A stretch of 64,000 nt of DNA from Ruminococcus sp. AM22-13 (GCF_003471165.1 NZ_QRIL01000008.1:76975-140974); one strand, 5' to 3'. Positions 16,964 through 26,785 are shown, counted from the first letter of the stretch. Notes: generated from the sequence alone by a model not told the origin. Numbers and translations: made by a program.

Positions 16964-18031
16964 TTATTTCAAGCTATTGAAGTATTCATCCCATGGTTTT
17001 GGTTCGTTATCTTCTTCCTCTTCCGGAGTTGTCTGACTCTGCAGGCTGTCCTGTACTTCTTTACTCTCTGAAGAATCATATGGGTTATCCTGTGTCGTTC
17101 TATTATTTTCCACAGAACCATACAAACTATCCTGGGTATTCTCACTTGCTGCATTATTCTGCACTTCTTTGTTCTCATCCGAAGCCACTGATGAATCACC
17201 TGTCACACTCCAGAACTGCTGCTGATTCTGTTGATTTTCTCCAAATGTTCCGCCAAACATCGGATTTACGAATTCCTGTGCATTACGTCCCTCTTCCTGT
17301 TTCTGTGCAGTGAGTTCTCCTGTCAGATCACGATAAAACATGGTTTCTGTCATGATCATATAAGGCAGTACCCACAAAAGCGCAATATAGAATGTAAAGA
17401 CAGAAAGGAACATCAGCGGAATAAAACTTATCTTAAGCATCAGATATCTTCCAAAGTTTCCCTGCATCATTTCGATACTTTCTTTCAGAGCATCTGTTCC
17501 CTTCAGTTCCGGTCTGTCCGCCAGAATATAATATGTCATTTCCAGCGGAATAGACAAAATCTGATAAACGATCATTCCCACAAGCATCAGGAAAATACTT
17601 GTATACATCCAGGTAATCTGCGCCTCCAGAGAAGCACCTTCAGCCGGTGTATTCGTGTTTCCATAAATGGTATATGGCAACATGGTAAGCAAGTTAAGCA
17701 CTGCCAGGAAAAAAGTAGCAACGATCACTCTGTCCGGGTGATGTTTATAAAAATAAATCAAATCATTTAGTGAATATGCTTTTCCTCTTGCAATATTCAG
17801 GTACATATAATTCAATCCTGCCGATATCACATTGATCAGCAATGTCAGAATAAATGTAAATGCATATCCCAATACAAGGTCAAGTGTTTTCTCGCCCGGA
17901 AACAGCGCGGAGGACAGCATGCTGCTGATCAGCGCCAGCGCCTGCACCACAACAAATGCCAGGATAAGCGTTCCATATTTGCCTGACATTGCCTGTTTTG
18001 CATATCTTTTTAATTCACGTCTCTGTGTCAT
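16964..18031 (-). CDS. DUF975 family membrane protein with low-complexity tail
   Basis: A 355-residue protein of the DUF975 family. The N-terminal ELKRYAKQAMSGKYGTLILAF motif is characteristic; about five to six membrane spans follow (residues ~18-235). Residues ~245-355 are a polar, Gln/Asn/Ser/Glu-rich tail with repeated phrases (QDSLYGS, QDNPYDSSESKEVQDSL, TPEEEEDNEPKPWDEYF) that is probably disordered. ATG 18031 is 6 bases behind AGGAG; a TTG one codon earlier is possible. The stop-start gap to lysC is short (12 bases), so it may ride on the lysC transcript. Function unknown. Confidence 0.82.
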   Translation of the reverse strand: MTQRRELKRYAKQAMSGKYGTLILAFVVVQALALISSMLSSALFPGEKTLDLVLGYAFTFILTLLINVISAGLNYMYLNIARGKAYSLNDLIYFYKHHPDRVIVATFFLAVLNLLTMLPYTIYGNTNTPAEGASLEAQITWMYTSIFLMLVGMIVYQILSIPLEMTYYILADRPELKGTDALKESIEMMQGNFGRYLMLKISFIPLMFLSVFTFYIALLWVLPYMIMTETMFYRDLTGELTAQKQEEGRNAQEFVNPMFGGTFGENQQNQQQFWSVTGDSSVASDENKEVQNNAASENTQDSLYGSVENNRTTQDNPYDSSESKEVQDSLQSQTTPEEEEDNEPKPWDEYFNSLK

Positions 18032-18045
18032 CAAATTCTCCTATA

Positions 18046-19254
18046 TCAGTCTGCCAGATTAAATGCATCATGCACTGCATTCATCGCACGTACACCATCT
18101 TTTTCATTGATCAAAACTGTCACACGGATCTCAGACGTGGAGATCATGTTGATATTTACACCTTCATTGTAAAGGCTCTCAAACATCTTCGCAGCCACTC
18201 CAGGATTGCTCATCATTCCTGCGCCTACGATGGAAAGCTTCGCAATATTTCTCTCAGAATGCAGTTCTGCATATCCAAGTCTTGCCTGATTTGCATCCAG
18301 AGTTGCAACAGCATCATCCAGATCATTTCCGTCTACAGTAAAGGAAATATCCTTCTTGCCTGCACGTCCGATAGACTGCAGAATAACATCTACATTAATA
18401 TTCTTCTTTGCAAGGGTATCAAATAATTTAAAAGCCACACCCGGCTCATCTTTTAATCCGATTACTGCGATTCTCACTGCATCTGTATCCAGAGCAACAC
18501 CGCTGATCAACATTCTCTCCACTGTAACTTCCTCCTTTACCACGGTTCCTTCGCTGTTATTCAAACTTGAACGTACCACAAGCGGCACACCATATTTCTT
18601 AGCCATCTCTACAGAACGGTTGTGAAGTACACCTGCTCCGAGAGTCGCAAGATCAAGCATTTCATCATAAGTTATCTCTTTGAGCTTTCTTGCTTTCGGA
18701 ACCTTACGCGGATCTGCTGTATAAACACCGTCTACATCTGTATAGATTTCACACGCATCTGCATGAAGAGCTGCCGCGAGCGCAACTGCTGTTGTATCAG
18801 AACCGCCTCTTCCAAGAGTTGTATAATCATCATACTTGTCAACTCCCTGGAAGCCGGTAACAACTACGATCTTCTTACTATCCAGTTCTCTTCTGATACG
18901 CTCTGTATCAATTCTCTTTAAACGTGCATTTCCGTGAGCACTTGTTGTATGCATGGCAACCTGAAATGCATTCAGGGAAACAGCAGGAACTCCCTGCTTG
19001 TCCATCGCCATTGCCATCAAAGCAACGGACATCTGCTCACCGATCGTAAAGAGCATATCCATCTCTCTTTTCGGCGGTTTCTCATTAATATCCTTCGCCA
19101 TCGTAATCAGTTCGTCTGTATATTTGCCCATCGCAGACAGAACAACTACCACGTCATTTCCCTTTCTGTACTCCTCTATACAGCGGTTGGCAACATTAAA
19201 GATACGTTCTTTATTTGCAACCGATGTACCGCCAAATTTCTTGACAATTAACAT
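18046..19254 (-). CDS. lysC: Aspartate kinase
   Basis: A 402-residue monofunctional aspartokinase, first step from aspartate to lysine, threonine, methionine and diaminopimelate. The kinase domain starts VKKFGGTSVANKERI; TTLGRGGSDTTAVALAA is the conserved phosphate-binding motif; two ACT domains at the C-terminus (LKDEPGVAFKLF and SIVGAGMMSNPGVAAKMFES) indicate feedback inhibition by amino acids. ATG lies behind TGGAGG. It follows hom after 163 bases containing a stem-loop, so the ACT protein, hom and lysC probably form one pathway unit. Confidence 0.95.
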   Translation of the reverse strand: MLIVKKFGGTSVANKERIFNVANRCIEEYRKGNDVVVVLSAMGKYTDELITMAKDINEKPPKREMDMLFTIGEQMSVALMAMAMDKQGVPAVSLNAFQVAMHTTSAHGNARLKRIDTERIRRELDSKKIVVVTGFQGVDKYDDYTTLGRGGSDTTAVALAAALHADACEIYTDVDGVYTADPRKVPKARKLKEITYDEMLDLATLGAGVLHNRSVEMAKKYGVPLVVRSSLNNSEGTVVKEEVTVERMLISGVALDTDAVRIAVIGLKDEPGVAFKLFDTLAKKNINVDVILQSIGRAGKKDISFTVDGNDLDDAVATLDANQARLGYAELHSERNIAKLSIVGAGMMSNPGVAAKMFESLYNEGVNINMISTSEIRVTVLINEKDGVRAMNAVHDAFNLAD

Positions 19255-19280
19255 CTTTTTGCTTCCTCCATAATAAGTTT

Positions 19281-19318
19281 ACAGGAAAGAGAAGCTTCTC
19301 ATATCTTCCCTTTCCTGT
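19281..19318 (-). promoter_or_regulatory. Stem-loop in the leader of lysC
   Basis: ACAGGAAAGAGAAG (19281-19294) pairs with CTTCCCTTTCCTGT (19305-19318) with one wobble, 14 base pairs and a 10-base loop. It has no T run and I see no lysine-riboswitch signature, so attenuation or mRNA processing are the options. Confidence 0.45.
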
Positions 19319-19417
19319 TCTGTTTACAGTAATCACTGTACAAATATTTATCTGAAGTTTTGTATCAGCGTCCACCTTATCAGGCACACTATATGATACA
19401 CGAAATCTGTCAGTTTA

Positions 19418-20632
19418 TCAATCTTTTACTCTAATCTTTGCAAGTACCTGATCCCCGATCTGAGTCAGCTTCTCTTCAAATTCTCCCTGTGTCATTTCAT
19501 CAGTGATAAATGCACATTCCTGTGGAAGCTGTCCCAGGCTGATGATCTCAACATCACCAAATACCTTCTTCACTTTTTCTGCTGCTTCTTTTTTGATTCT
19601 CACAAAAAACTTTCCTGTCACTTCATCCAGTGGTTTCAATACTGCCGGAGTACTGTTCCAGTTTGTCACAATGTTAACATGGAGATGTTTGGCAACATCC
19701 ACAATATCACCAACTACAGCACTTGCTGTAGGAAGTTTACCTGCACCGCTTCCATAGAACATGGCATCTCCAAGCATATTTCCATGTACAAATACTGCAT
19801 TAAACACATCATTTACACTGTAAAGAGGGCTGTTCTGACCGAGCATAAACGGTGCTACCATTGCATAACAGGTTCCGTCTGCCAGTCTGCGGCTGGTTCC
19901 AAGAAGTTTGATAGTTCTGCCAAGTTTCGCAGCATATTCCATATCTTCCGGTGTGATCTTTGTGATTCCCTCTGTATAAATATCTTCGAAATCAAAATAT
20001 CTCTCATAGGCAAGAGAAGAAAGAATCGCAATCTTACGGCATGCATCATATCCTTCTACGTCTGCGGTAGGATCTGCTTCTGCATATCCTTTCTGCTGTG
20101 CTTCTTTTAATACCGTATCAAACTCGCAGCCTTCTGTATTCATCTTATAAAGCATGTAGTTGGTTGTTCCGTTCAGGATACCTGTCACTTCATCGATCTC
20201 ATCTCCTGTAAGAGAAGAATTGATCACACGGATGATCGGGATTCCGCCGCCGCAGCTTGCCTCGAATAAGAAGTTAATGCTCTTTTCTTTCGCGATATCC
20301 ATCAGTTCGCGGCCATGTTTTGCAACCAGAGCTTTATTGGAGGTACATATATTCTTTCCTGCCAGAAGTGCTTTCTTTACAAAAGTATAAGCCGGCTCTA
20401 CACCGCCCATAACCTCTACTACGATATCCACTTCCGGATCATTCACAATCTGCTCATAATCATGAACCAGAACCTCTTCTACCGGCTGTCCCGGGAAATC
20501 ACGAAGATCCAGGACATATTTTACGTTAAGTTCCTCTCCGGCACGTCTTGTAATGCTCTCTTTGTTTGTGTTTAATACTTCAAATACACCGCTTCCAACT
20601 GTGCCATATCCTAAAATTGCTACATTGATCAT
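19418..20632 (-). CDS. hom: Homoserine dehydrogenase
   Basis: A 404-residue enzyme reducing aspartate semialdehyde to homoserine. The NAD(P)-binding motif is LGYGTVGSGVFEVL at the N-terminus; VVEVMGGVEPAY, TSNKALVAKHG and GTTNYMLYKM with EADPTADVEGYDACRK are the conserved catalytic-domain motifs; the C-terminal ~90 residues are the regulatory ACT domain. It starts 6 bases after the ACT-domain gene, so both are cotranscribed and translation is coupled. Confidence 0.95.
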   Translation of the reverse strand: MINVAILGYGTVGSGVFEVLNTNKESITRRAGEELNVKYVLDLRDFPGQPVEEVLVHDYEQIVNDPEVDIVVEVMGGVEPAYTFVKKALLAGKNICTSNKALVAKHGRELMDIAKEKSINFLFEASCGGGIPIIRVINSSLTGDEIDEVTGILNGTTNYMLYKMNTEGCEFDTVLKEAQQKGYAEADPTADVEGYDACRKIAILSSLAYERYFDFEDIYTEGITKITPEDMEYAAKLGRTIKLLGTSRRLADGTCYAMVAPFMLGQNSPLYSVNDVFNAVFVHGNMLGDAMFYGSGAGKLPTASAVVGDIVDVAKHLHVNIVTNWNSTPAVLKPLDEVTGKFFVRIKKEAAEKVKKVFGDVEIISLGQLPQECAFITDEMTQGEFEEKLTQIGDQVLAKIRVKD

Positions 20633-20638
20633 TTTCTT

Positions 20639-21094
20639 TTACTCCCTGCCTAGTATTTTCAGATAGTGAATTCCTTCATTCTGTTCAATTGTCTCAACCA
20701 TTGCTTCCGCATCTCCCTCTCCCGGAAGAATATCCACGCTCAAAGTAAGTGTGGCAATTCCGTTGATCGGAATGCTCTGATGAATGGTAAGAATGTTTCC
20801 ATGAAACCGTGCAATTGTCTGCAGGACAACCGACAAAAGCCCCGGTTCATCATCCATCTGGATGATAAAGGTGATTGTCTTTCCCCTGGTTTCTTCATGA
20901 AATGGAAAAATATCATCTTTGTATTTGTAAAAAGAGCTCCTGCTGATTCCTGTGCGCTCTGCCGCATCCTGCACAGTGTCCACCTTGCCGGAATCAAGAA
21001 GCTTCTTGGCTTCCACGACCTTTAACAGCACTTCCGGAATCGCGCGTTCCCTTACTACAAAATATTTCTTTTTTTCTGATACTTGTTTCTGCAT
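20639..21094 (-). CDS. ACT domain protein, PheB/UPF0735-like
   Basis: A 151-residue protein with an N-terminal HTH-like stretch (VQDAAERTGISRSSFYKYKDDIF) and a C-terminal ACT domain (ITFIIQMDDEPGLLSVVLQTIARF). This arrangement matches the family found beside homoserine dehydrogenase in Firmicutes and named PheB/UPF0735. It likely senses an amino acid and regulates the threonine branch; the DNA-binding role is inferred from the HTH. First gene of the transcript leading to hom. Confidence 0.85.
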   Translation of the reverse strand: MQKQVSEKKKYFVVRERAIPEVLLKVVEAKKLLDSGKVDTVQDAAERTGISRSSFYKYKDDIFPFHEETRGKTITFIIQMDDEPGLLSVVLQTIARFHGNILTIHQSIPINGIATLTLSVDILPGEGDAEAMVETIEQNEGIHYLKILGRE

Positions 21095-21270
21095 ATCAAT
21101 TTACCTGTCCGTTTCTTAAAGACATTTGTTTTCATATAATGGATATCTTATCACAATGGACAAAAATACGCAAGAAATATGTTTCTGCATAAACAGATTA
21201 TCTCATCTGTATTTCCTACATCGCATAATATATCTACAAATCACCATAAAACGCTCAACTATTTATACAA

Positions 21271-21306
21271 CACGAAAAAGGCTGTCGTAATCCGGGACAG
21301 CCTTTT
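21271..21306 (-). terminator. Terminator after prfB
   Basis: AAAAGGCTGTC (21276-21286) pairs with GACAGCCTTTT (21296-21306), followed on the minus strand by TTTTCGTGTTG. It lies only a few bases after the prfB stop. Confidence 0.8.
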
Positions 21307-21314
21307 CTAATGTT

Positions 21315-22425
21315 TTATTTCTTCAGCGCGATCCATTTCAGATATGCATTGATAAAGATATCGATTCCGCCGTCAAGCACTGCATCCACATTTCCGGTCT
21401 CCTCGTTTGTACGATGATCCTTGACCATAGTATATGGCTGCATGACATAAGAACGGATCTGATTTCCCCATCCGATATCAGTTACCTCTCCACGGATACC
21501 GGAAAGTTTCTCCTCTGCTTCCTGCTGCTTAAGAAGATACAGCTTCGCTTTCAGCATCTGCATTGCTTTATCTTTATTCATATGCTGAGAACGTTCATTC
21601 TGACACTGTACCACGATTCCGGTCGGGAAATGTGTGATACGGATGGCAGATGATGTCTTATTGATATGCTGACCGCCGGCACCACTGCTTCGGTAAGTAT
21701 CGATACGGATATCGTCATCATTGATCTCTACATCCAGATCCTTCTTGATATCCGGCATAACATCGCAGGATACGAAAGAAGTCTGGCGTTTACCTGCCGC
21801 ATTAAAAGGAGAGATACGCACAAGACGGTGAACTCCTTTCTCTGACTTCAGATAACCATAAGCATTTGTTCCGTTTACCTGGAATGTAACAGATTTAATG
21901 CCTGCTTCATCACCATCCAGATAATCCAGCACTTCCAGACTGAAACCTTTCTTATCTACCCAACGGCTGTACATACGATAAAGCATGCCACACCAGTCAC
22001 AGGCTTCTGTTCCGCCTGCACCTGCATTTAACTTGATGATGGCGTTCTCGCTGTCATATTCTCCGGAAAGAAGTGTCTTGATACGGATATTATCGAAATC
22101 CTTCTGGAATTCATCCAGCATCTCCTGAATCTCAGGAATCAGTGCAGGATCGTTTTCCTCATATCCCATCTCAATCATGGTTTCCATATCTTCCATCTGG
22201 GTAATCAGATTCTGATAAGTCTCCATGTCATCTTTCATGTCTTTTAATTCTTTCATTTTCTTCTGGGAAACCTCTGCGTCATCCCAGAAATCAGGCGCTT
22301 CCATCTCGCGCTCTAATTCTTCGACCTTCTGCTCTTTGTTAGCGAGGTCAAAGTGAATCCCTCACTTCCACTAATGGTTCTGTATAAGTTGCAAGAATGC
22401 TCTTGAACTGGTCTAATTCAACCAC
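21315..22425 (-). CDS. prfB: Peptide chain release factor 2, with programmed +1 frameshift
   Basis: RF2, releasing peptides at UGA and UAA. The gene is read in two frames: 25 codons from GTG 22425 (MVELDQFKSILATYTEPLVE) end at an in-frame TGA; at CTT TGA C (22353-22347) the ribosome shifts +1 over base 22350 and continues for 344 codons, giving 369 residues, the usual RF2 length. An AGGG Shine-Dalgarno-like stimulator precedes the slip site. The anticodon-mimic SPF (VRISPFNAAG) and the catalytic GGQ (GAGGQHINK) are both present. The frameshift is the known autoregulatory switch: abundant RF2 terminates at the TGA. It is a functional gene, not a broken one. Confidence 0.96.
22351..22366 (-). 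promoter_or_regulatory. RF2 programmed frameshift site
   Basis: Minus strand AGGGATTCACTT followed by TGAC. The slippery CTT codon, the TGA stop and the upstream AGGG match the prfB recoding signal. Confidence 0.93.
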
Positions 22426-22705
22426 AGCTTCACCCACTTTCTTATTTTTAAATATAAATATTCTTTGTCAGATTTTTACGATATCCGACTGGATTTTCTG
22501 TTCAGACAAGTATAACAGACGAACACTTGTAATTCGTTCCGCCACTTGTCGATAACCCTGCAAACAGCTTCCATTACGCTGTTTGACTCGTTTAAAATAA
22601 TAGCATATCTTCCATCAAAATACAAATAAAGAATTATCCGCAGCACAAATCTTATTACTGTTCGTTACTGCGGGCTATAGGCAACTCTATAAAATTTTTT
22701 GATTT

Positions 22706-23554
22706 TTATGAGAAAAAGCTCTCCGCCACACTCATATCTGCAATATATCCGACCGTACCTGTCATGTAGATTGTTCCGTTCTCTTCAATATCAATCTGAA
22801 TCATTCCGCCAGGCTGGTTTACATTAATGCGAGATTCCACAAGTCCCAATTTATATGCCGCAGCCGCTGCCGCACAGCTTCCTGTTCCGGATGCCTTTGT
22901 ATAACCGGAACCTCTTTCCCATATTTCGATATCCAGATTTCCTTTGTCAATCTGGCGGCAGATCTGCAGGTTCATTCTCTCCGGAAATTCATCCGCGTTT
23001 TCCACATAAGGTCCCAGATTTCTGACAGCTTCTGCGCTTACATTATCTGTAAAAATAATACAATGTGGATTTCCTACTGTCAGACAGGTGGCTTTATATT
23101 CTTTTCCATGGAACATAAACCCTTCCTTAATTACTTCGCGGACTTCACCGGATACCGGAATGTCGCTGGAAATAAACGATGGTTTTCCCATATTTACTTT
23201 AAATTCCGTTGCACGGCTGTTCAGACATTCTACCTGAATTGTACCGGACAAGGTTTCAATGTCAAATTTCTTCTCTGTAACATATCCCTGATCCATCAGA
23301 TACTTTGCAAAGATACGCACACCATTTCCACTGATTGCTGACTCACTTCCGTCTGCATTGTAAATACGCACCCCAAGTTTTCCCTCAATCTCTACCGGTC
23401 CATAGAGCACGCCGTCTGCTCCCAATCCGAATCCTCTCTGGCAGAGAAGGGCAACTTTCTTTCCCTGGAGCTGCACCCTGTTCCTCTTTGGATCCAGAAT
23501 AAGATAATCATTTCCAAGTCCCTGGTATTTACTCATAATAATTGTATTTGCCAT
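22706..23554 (-). CDS. DapF-like epimerase with both catalytic cysteines replaced
   Basis: A 282-residue protein clearly homologous to diaminopimelate epimerase (KYQGLGNDYLILD at the N-terminus, GFGLGADGVLYGP, VGNPHCIIF, IWERGSGYTKASGTGSC). In true DapF two cysteines do the chemistry, in CGNG and CGTG. Here these read ISGNGVR (Ser75) and ASGTGSC (Ser222), so both are Ser. The rest of the fold, including the substrate-binding Asn/Glu motifs, is kept. Ser is a far poorer acid/base than Cys, so DapF activity is doubtful; alternatives are a related epimerase/isomerase or a slow DapF. ATG 23554 follows AGAGGG; GTG at 23581 is the longer option. A real DapF would have to be elsewhere if this is not one. 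Confidence 0.8.
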   Translation of the reverse strand: MANTIIMSKYQGLGNDYLILDPKRNRVQLQGKKVALLCQRGFGLGADGVLYGPVEIEGKLGVRIYNADGSESAISGNGVRIFAKYLMDQGYVTEKKFDIETLSGTIQVECLNSRATEFKVNMGKPSFISSDIPVSGEVREVIKEGFMFHGKEYKATCLTVGNPHCIIFTDNVSAEAVRNLGPYVENADEFPERMNLQICRQIDKGNLDIEIWERGSGYTKASGTGSCAAAAAAYKLGLVESRINVNQPGGMIQIDIEENGTIYMTGTVGYIADMSVAESFFS

Positions 23555-24076
23555 AGCCGCATCCCTCTCCTTATCTATCACTCACAAATATCTTCTTTCA
23601 AAATCACTTTCTACTAATCTGTCATATTCTTCTTTTACTTACTATAGGCTTATTATATTCGATTATTTTTACCATGTATATGGATTAAAATGCGACTTAT
23701 ATTGCAAAAAATGCTCTCTCATTTCATTTTTCCTTTATACTTTTATTATCTTTTTCAGTTCTTTATACTTTTTATCAGTCTGCATAGAAACATAAAAAAA
23801 GACCATTATATCAGTTCTCTGATATAACAGCCTTACAGATGTTATCACTCCTCTCTGTTCTGTTTTCTATTTCTTTACCCCATTTTGAAATAGTTACAAA
23901 GTTTTTACGATTACTTTGTAATTGTATGATACTATCATCTTTCAATAATGTCAATATCTTTGTAGCATGTTTTCTCAGAAATTCCGTTCATTGATTGCAC
24001 CTGCCTGCATTAAATGATATGATAAATACTGCCCGTAAACAATAGCAAACACAGTTCTATAGGATTGGAGGTAACT
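23555..24076. other. Intergenic region between dapF-like gene and AraC gene
   Basis: About 520 AT-rich bases. It holds a perfect TTATATCAG-TTCT-CTGATATAA hairpin near 23805-23826, the AraC promoter at 23995-24023 and no further coding sequence that I can support. Confidence 0.5.
23995..24023 (+). promoter_or_regulatory. Promoter of the AraC-family gene
   Basis: TTGCAC (23995-24000) and TATGAT (24018-24023) with a 17-base spacer, ~54 bases before the start codon. Confidence 0.7.
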
Positions 24077-24913
24077 ATGACCTTATCAGAACAGTTCTAT
24101 CAATCAGAAAAAACAGGCTACCTTAATGAGCAGTTCCGACTTTTTCATATTAAAGACCAGACAAAAAAAGAATTTGCTTATCACTATCACGATTTTCATA
24201 AAGTAGTCATTTTTATCTCCGGAAAAGCTACTTATCATATCGAAGGAAAAGCCTACAACCTCAGACCATGGGACATCCTGCTCGTAGACCGCCATGCGAT
24301 CCACCGTCCGGAAATCGATGCTTCCATTCCCTACGAACGCTTCATTCTCTGGATTCAGAATGATATTCCCTGGCAGGAACTTCTGAAATGTTTCCAGAAA
24401 GCAAACGACCGCAGCTATAATCTGATTCGTCTGCACCCTTCTCTTCAGGAAAAGCTGAAAGAAATCCTTCTGGAATTAGAGTCTGCCACAAAATCCGACG
24501 CATTTGCCAAAGACCTTCTGGCTCAGTCATTATTTCTGCAATTTATGATCTATGTAAACCGTATTTTTCTGGAAAAGCAATATATTTTCGACAGAAAATC
24601 ATACTCTTTTGATTCACAGATTGCGGATATTCTGCAATACATCAACCACAATCTGAAAGAAGATCTGTCGGTAGACAATCTCGCCTCCAGGTATTATATC
24701 AGCAAATATCATCTGATGCGAAAATTTAAAGAAGAAACTGGATTCACACTCCATAACTATATCGTAAATAAGCGGCTTCTCATGGCTCGAACCCTGATTT
24801 CAGAAGGAATGCCGGTAACAAAAGCAGCATTAGAAAGCGGTTTCTCTGAATATAGCACTTTTTCCCGTGCATATCGAAAACAGTTTGGAGCTACACCAAG
24901 TAACATTTCATAA
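24077..24913 (+). CDS. AraC-family transcriptional regulator with cupin sensor
   Basis: A 278-residue regulator. Residues ~25-100 are a cupin-like sensor (YHYHDFHKVVIFISGKATYHIEGK, LRPWDILLVDRHAIHRPE), the type that often senses a sugar. Two HTH motifs follow at the C-terminus (residues ~180-275: LSVDNLASRYYISKYHLMRKFK and TKAALESGFSEYSTFSRAYRKQFG). ATG 24077 is 5 bases behind GGAGG, so the TTG at 24065 is not needed. No divergent or adjacent target gene on the same side; its regulon is unknown. Confidence 0.9.
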   Translation: MTLSEQFYQSEKTGYLNEQFRLFHIKDQTKKEFAYHYHDFHKVVIFISGKATYHIEGKAYNLRPWDILLVDRHAIHRPEIDASIPYERFILWIQNDIPWQELLKCFQKANDRSYNLIRLHPSLQEKLKEILLELESATKSDAFAKDLLAQSLFLQFMIYVNRIFLEKQYIFDRKSYSFDSQIADILQYINHNLKEDLSVDNLASRYYISKYHLMRKFKEETGFTLHNYIVNKRLLMARTLISEGMPVTKAALESGFSEYSTFSRAYRKQFGATPSNIS

Positions 24914-25002
24914 CTCATAATCATTTCATTCTCTTATAATTATAACGTAAAACATTCATAAAATAATAATGTGTCAGTGAACAATTGCAAATATTACAAA
25001 AT

Positions 25003-25055
25003 AAAAAGATGCAGGCATATCTGATTATTTTTCAGACAAGTCTGCATCTTTTTTC
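25003..25055. terminator. Bidirectional terminator between the AraC and NSS genes
   Basis: AAAAAGATGCAG pairs with CTGCATCTTTTTT with an inner TCTGA/TCAGA stem. A-run on one side and T-run on the other serve the convergent genes. Confidence 0.85.
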
Positions 25056-25093
25056 ATATTCTCTTTTGTTTATTTGATTCCACTACTATCTGC

Positions 25094-26557
25094 TTATTTC
25101 GCTTTCTTCTTCGCCATCGCGCAGTAAAATACAAATCCCAGCAACACCAGTGCCACAATCATCCAGCCAACCAGCGCTCCTGTTCCAAGGCCTGCGAATT
25201 TATCATAGTATCCTTTCAGATAGATTACGATAATGATTGCCGGAATTCCATAGGATACATAACCTTTCAGAGATTTCGGGAACTTCATTCCGGTGCCGGC
25301 GTTCGCCTCTGCGATAAAGTTATCCCATCCCCATCCATTCTTTCTTGTACAGAACAGAAGGTATCCAAGACTTCCAAGCGGAAGAAGGTTATTGGAAACG
25401 ATAAAGTCCTCCAGATCCATGATGTTACTTCCATCACCAAACGGCTGGAATCCGGAAAGTACATTAAATCCAAGTACACATGGAATACTCAGGATTACTA
25501 CCAGAACCGCACATACAACAACACTCTTCTTACGATCCCATCCAAATAATTCCATATTAAATACGATCAGGTTCTCAAATACGGCAATGATAGTTGAAAT
25601 TGCCGCAAATGTCAGAAACAGGAAGAACAGACTTCCCCATAACGCACCGCCGCTCATCTTTGCAAAAATATTGGGCAGAGTGATAAAAATAAGACTCGGA
25701 CCTGCATCTGGCTGGATTCCATAAGAGAAACATGCCGGAATAATGATAAATCCTGCTGTCAGTGCTACAAATGTATCCAGTATTGTGATGCTTACCGCTT
25801 CACCTGTCAGACTTCTGGATTTATCCAGATAACTTCCGAAAATCAACATCGCACCAATACCAATGGATAACGTAAAGAATGACTGGCTCAGTGCAGCAAA
25901 TACTACATTACCGATTCCTGCATCCTTGATTTTCTGAAAATCAGGAACCAGATAAAAACTAATTCCTTCCCCTGCGCCTTCCATCATTACGGAGTGAACA
26001 GCAAGGACAACCATAATGATCAGCAACGCGCTCATCATTACTTTAGAGATTTTCTCAATTCCGTTCTGCAGTCCCATGAAGCAGACTGCGAATCCAATAA
26101 GACAGATAATGACCATCCAAAGCATCATCGTCGGCGCATTTCCAAGCATATCGGAAAATGACTGTGTCACTGCCTCAGGAGATGCTCCTGCAAAATCTCC
26201 CCGTAAACTCTTTACACAATAATAAAGCATCCATCCGCCTACTGTAGTGTAAAACATCATCAACATGTAACATCCAATGATACCGATGGATTTCAGCGGC
26301 TTCCAGCCGCTTCCCTCCGGTGCCAGTTTGTCAAAACATTTCGCAACACTCGTGTGGCTTCCACGTCCTACCGCAAACTCAGATACCAGGACCGGAATGC
26401 CCAGGATTACCAGGAAACATAAGTAGATCAGAATAAAAGCTGCTCCTCCATATTCTCCGCAGATGTATGGGAATTTCCACACATTTCCAATGCCAATGGC
26501 ACATCCCGCCGATACCAGAATGAAACCAAGGCGTGAGCCAAAAGACTCTCTCTTCAT
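25094..26557 (-). CDS. Sodium-dependent transporter, NSS/SNF family
   Basis: A 487-residue neurotransmitter:sodium symporter homologue (LeuT fold). The signature AGCAIGIGNVWKFPYICGEYGG is at residues ~17-38, with about 11 membrane helices, one fewer than eukaryotic SNF members and typical of many bacterial ones. It probably takes up an amino acid or a tryptophan/tyrosine-like compound with Na+; the substrate is not readable. ATG behind a weak GGGGG. Convergent with the AraC gene and ending at a shared terminator. Confidence 0.92.
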   Translation of the reverse strand: MKRESFGSRLGFILVSAGCAIGIGNVWKFPYICGEYGGAAFILIYLCFLVILGIPVLVSEFAVGRGSHTSVAKCFDKLAPEGSGWKPLKSIGIIGCYMLMMFYTTVGGWMLYYCVKSLRGDFAGASPEAVTQSFSDMLGNAPTMMLWMVIICLIGFAVCFMGLQNGIEKISKVMMSALLIIMVVLAVHSVMMEGAGEGISFYLVPDFQKIKDAGIGNVVFAALSQSFFTLSIGIGAMLIFGSYLDKSRSLTGEAVSITILDTFVALTAGFIIIPACFSYGIQPDAGPSLIFITLPNIFAKMSGGALWGSLFFLFLTFAAISTIIAVFENLIVFNMELFGWDRKKSVVVCAVLVVILSIPCVLGFNVLSGFQPFGDGSNIMDLEDFIVSNNLLPLGSLGYLLFCTRKNGWGWDNFIAEANAGTGMKFPKSLKGYVSYGIPAIIIVIYLKGYYDKFAGLGTGALVGWMIVALVLLGFVFYCAMAKKKAK

Positions 26558-26673
26558 ACTGTTTTTCCCCCTTTAGGTTTTATAACGGTACACTATTATA
26601 AGCCGTTCTGATACACCAATTCTTTAGCAAGTCAATGTGTCAGTTTAACGCATTAAAGTATTTCCGTGTATGA

Positions 26674-26704
26674 TAAAAGGGCCTTATATAATTAAGCCCT
26701 TTTA
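26674..26704 (-). terminator. Terminator after secA
   Basis: AAAAGGGCCTTA and TAAGCCCTTTT form a stem followed on the minus strand by TTTTATCATAC. It lies ~80 bases past the secA stop and in front of the NSS gene. Confidence 0.7.
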
Positions 26705-26785
26705 TCTCATAAGCAGTCCATTACCATTTTTTATATGTCCGGTAATATATCTTTCCTGCTTTCACTATTCTCTTTTCAACTAGGC

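Noticed and set aside
19281..19318. Lysine riboswitch before lysC
   Set aside because: Only a single hairpin; the ~160-base gap lacks the conserved riboswitch helices.
21315..22304. prfB as a 329-residue gene starting at ATG 22304
   Set aside because: The true start is GTG 22425 with the programmed frameshift; the ATG inside lacks a ribosome site and the N-terminus would be truncated.
22560..22586. CAAACAGC...GCTGTTTG hairpin upstream of prfB as a terminator
   Set aside because: No T tract follows on either strand; could be a repeat relic.
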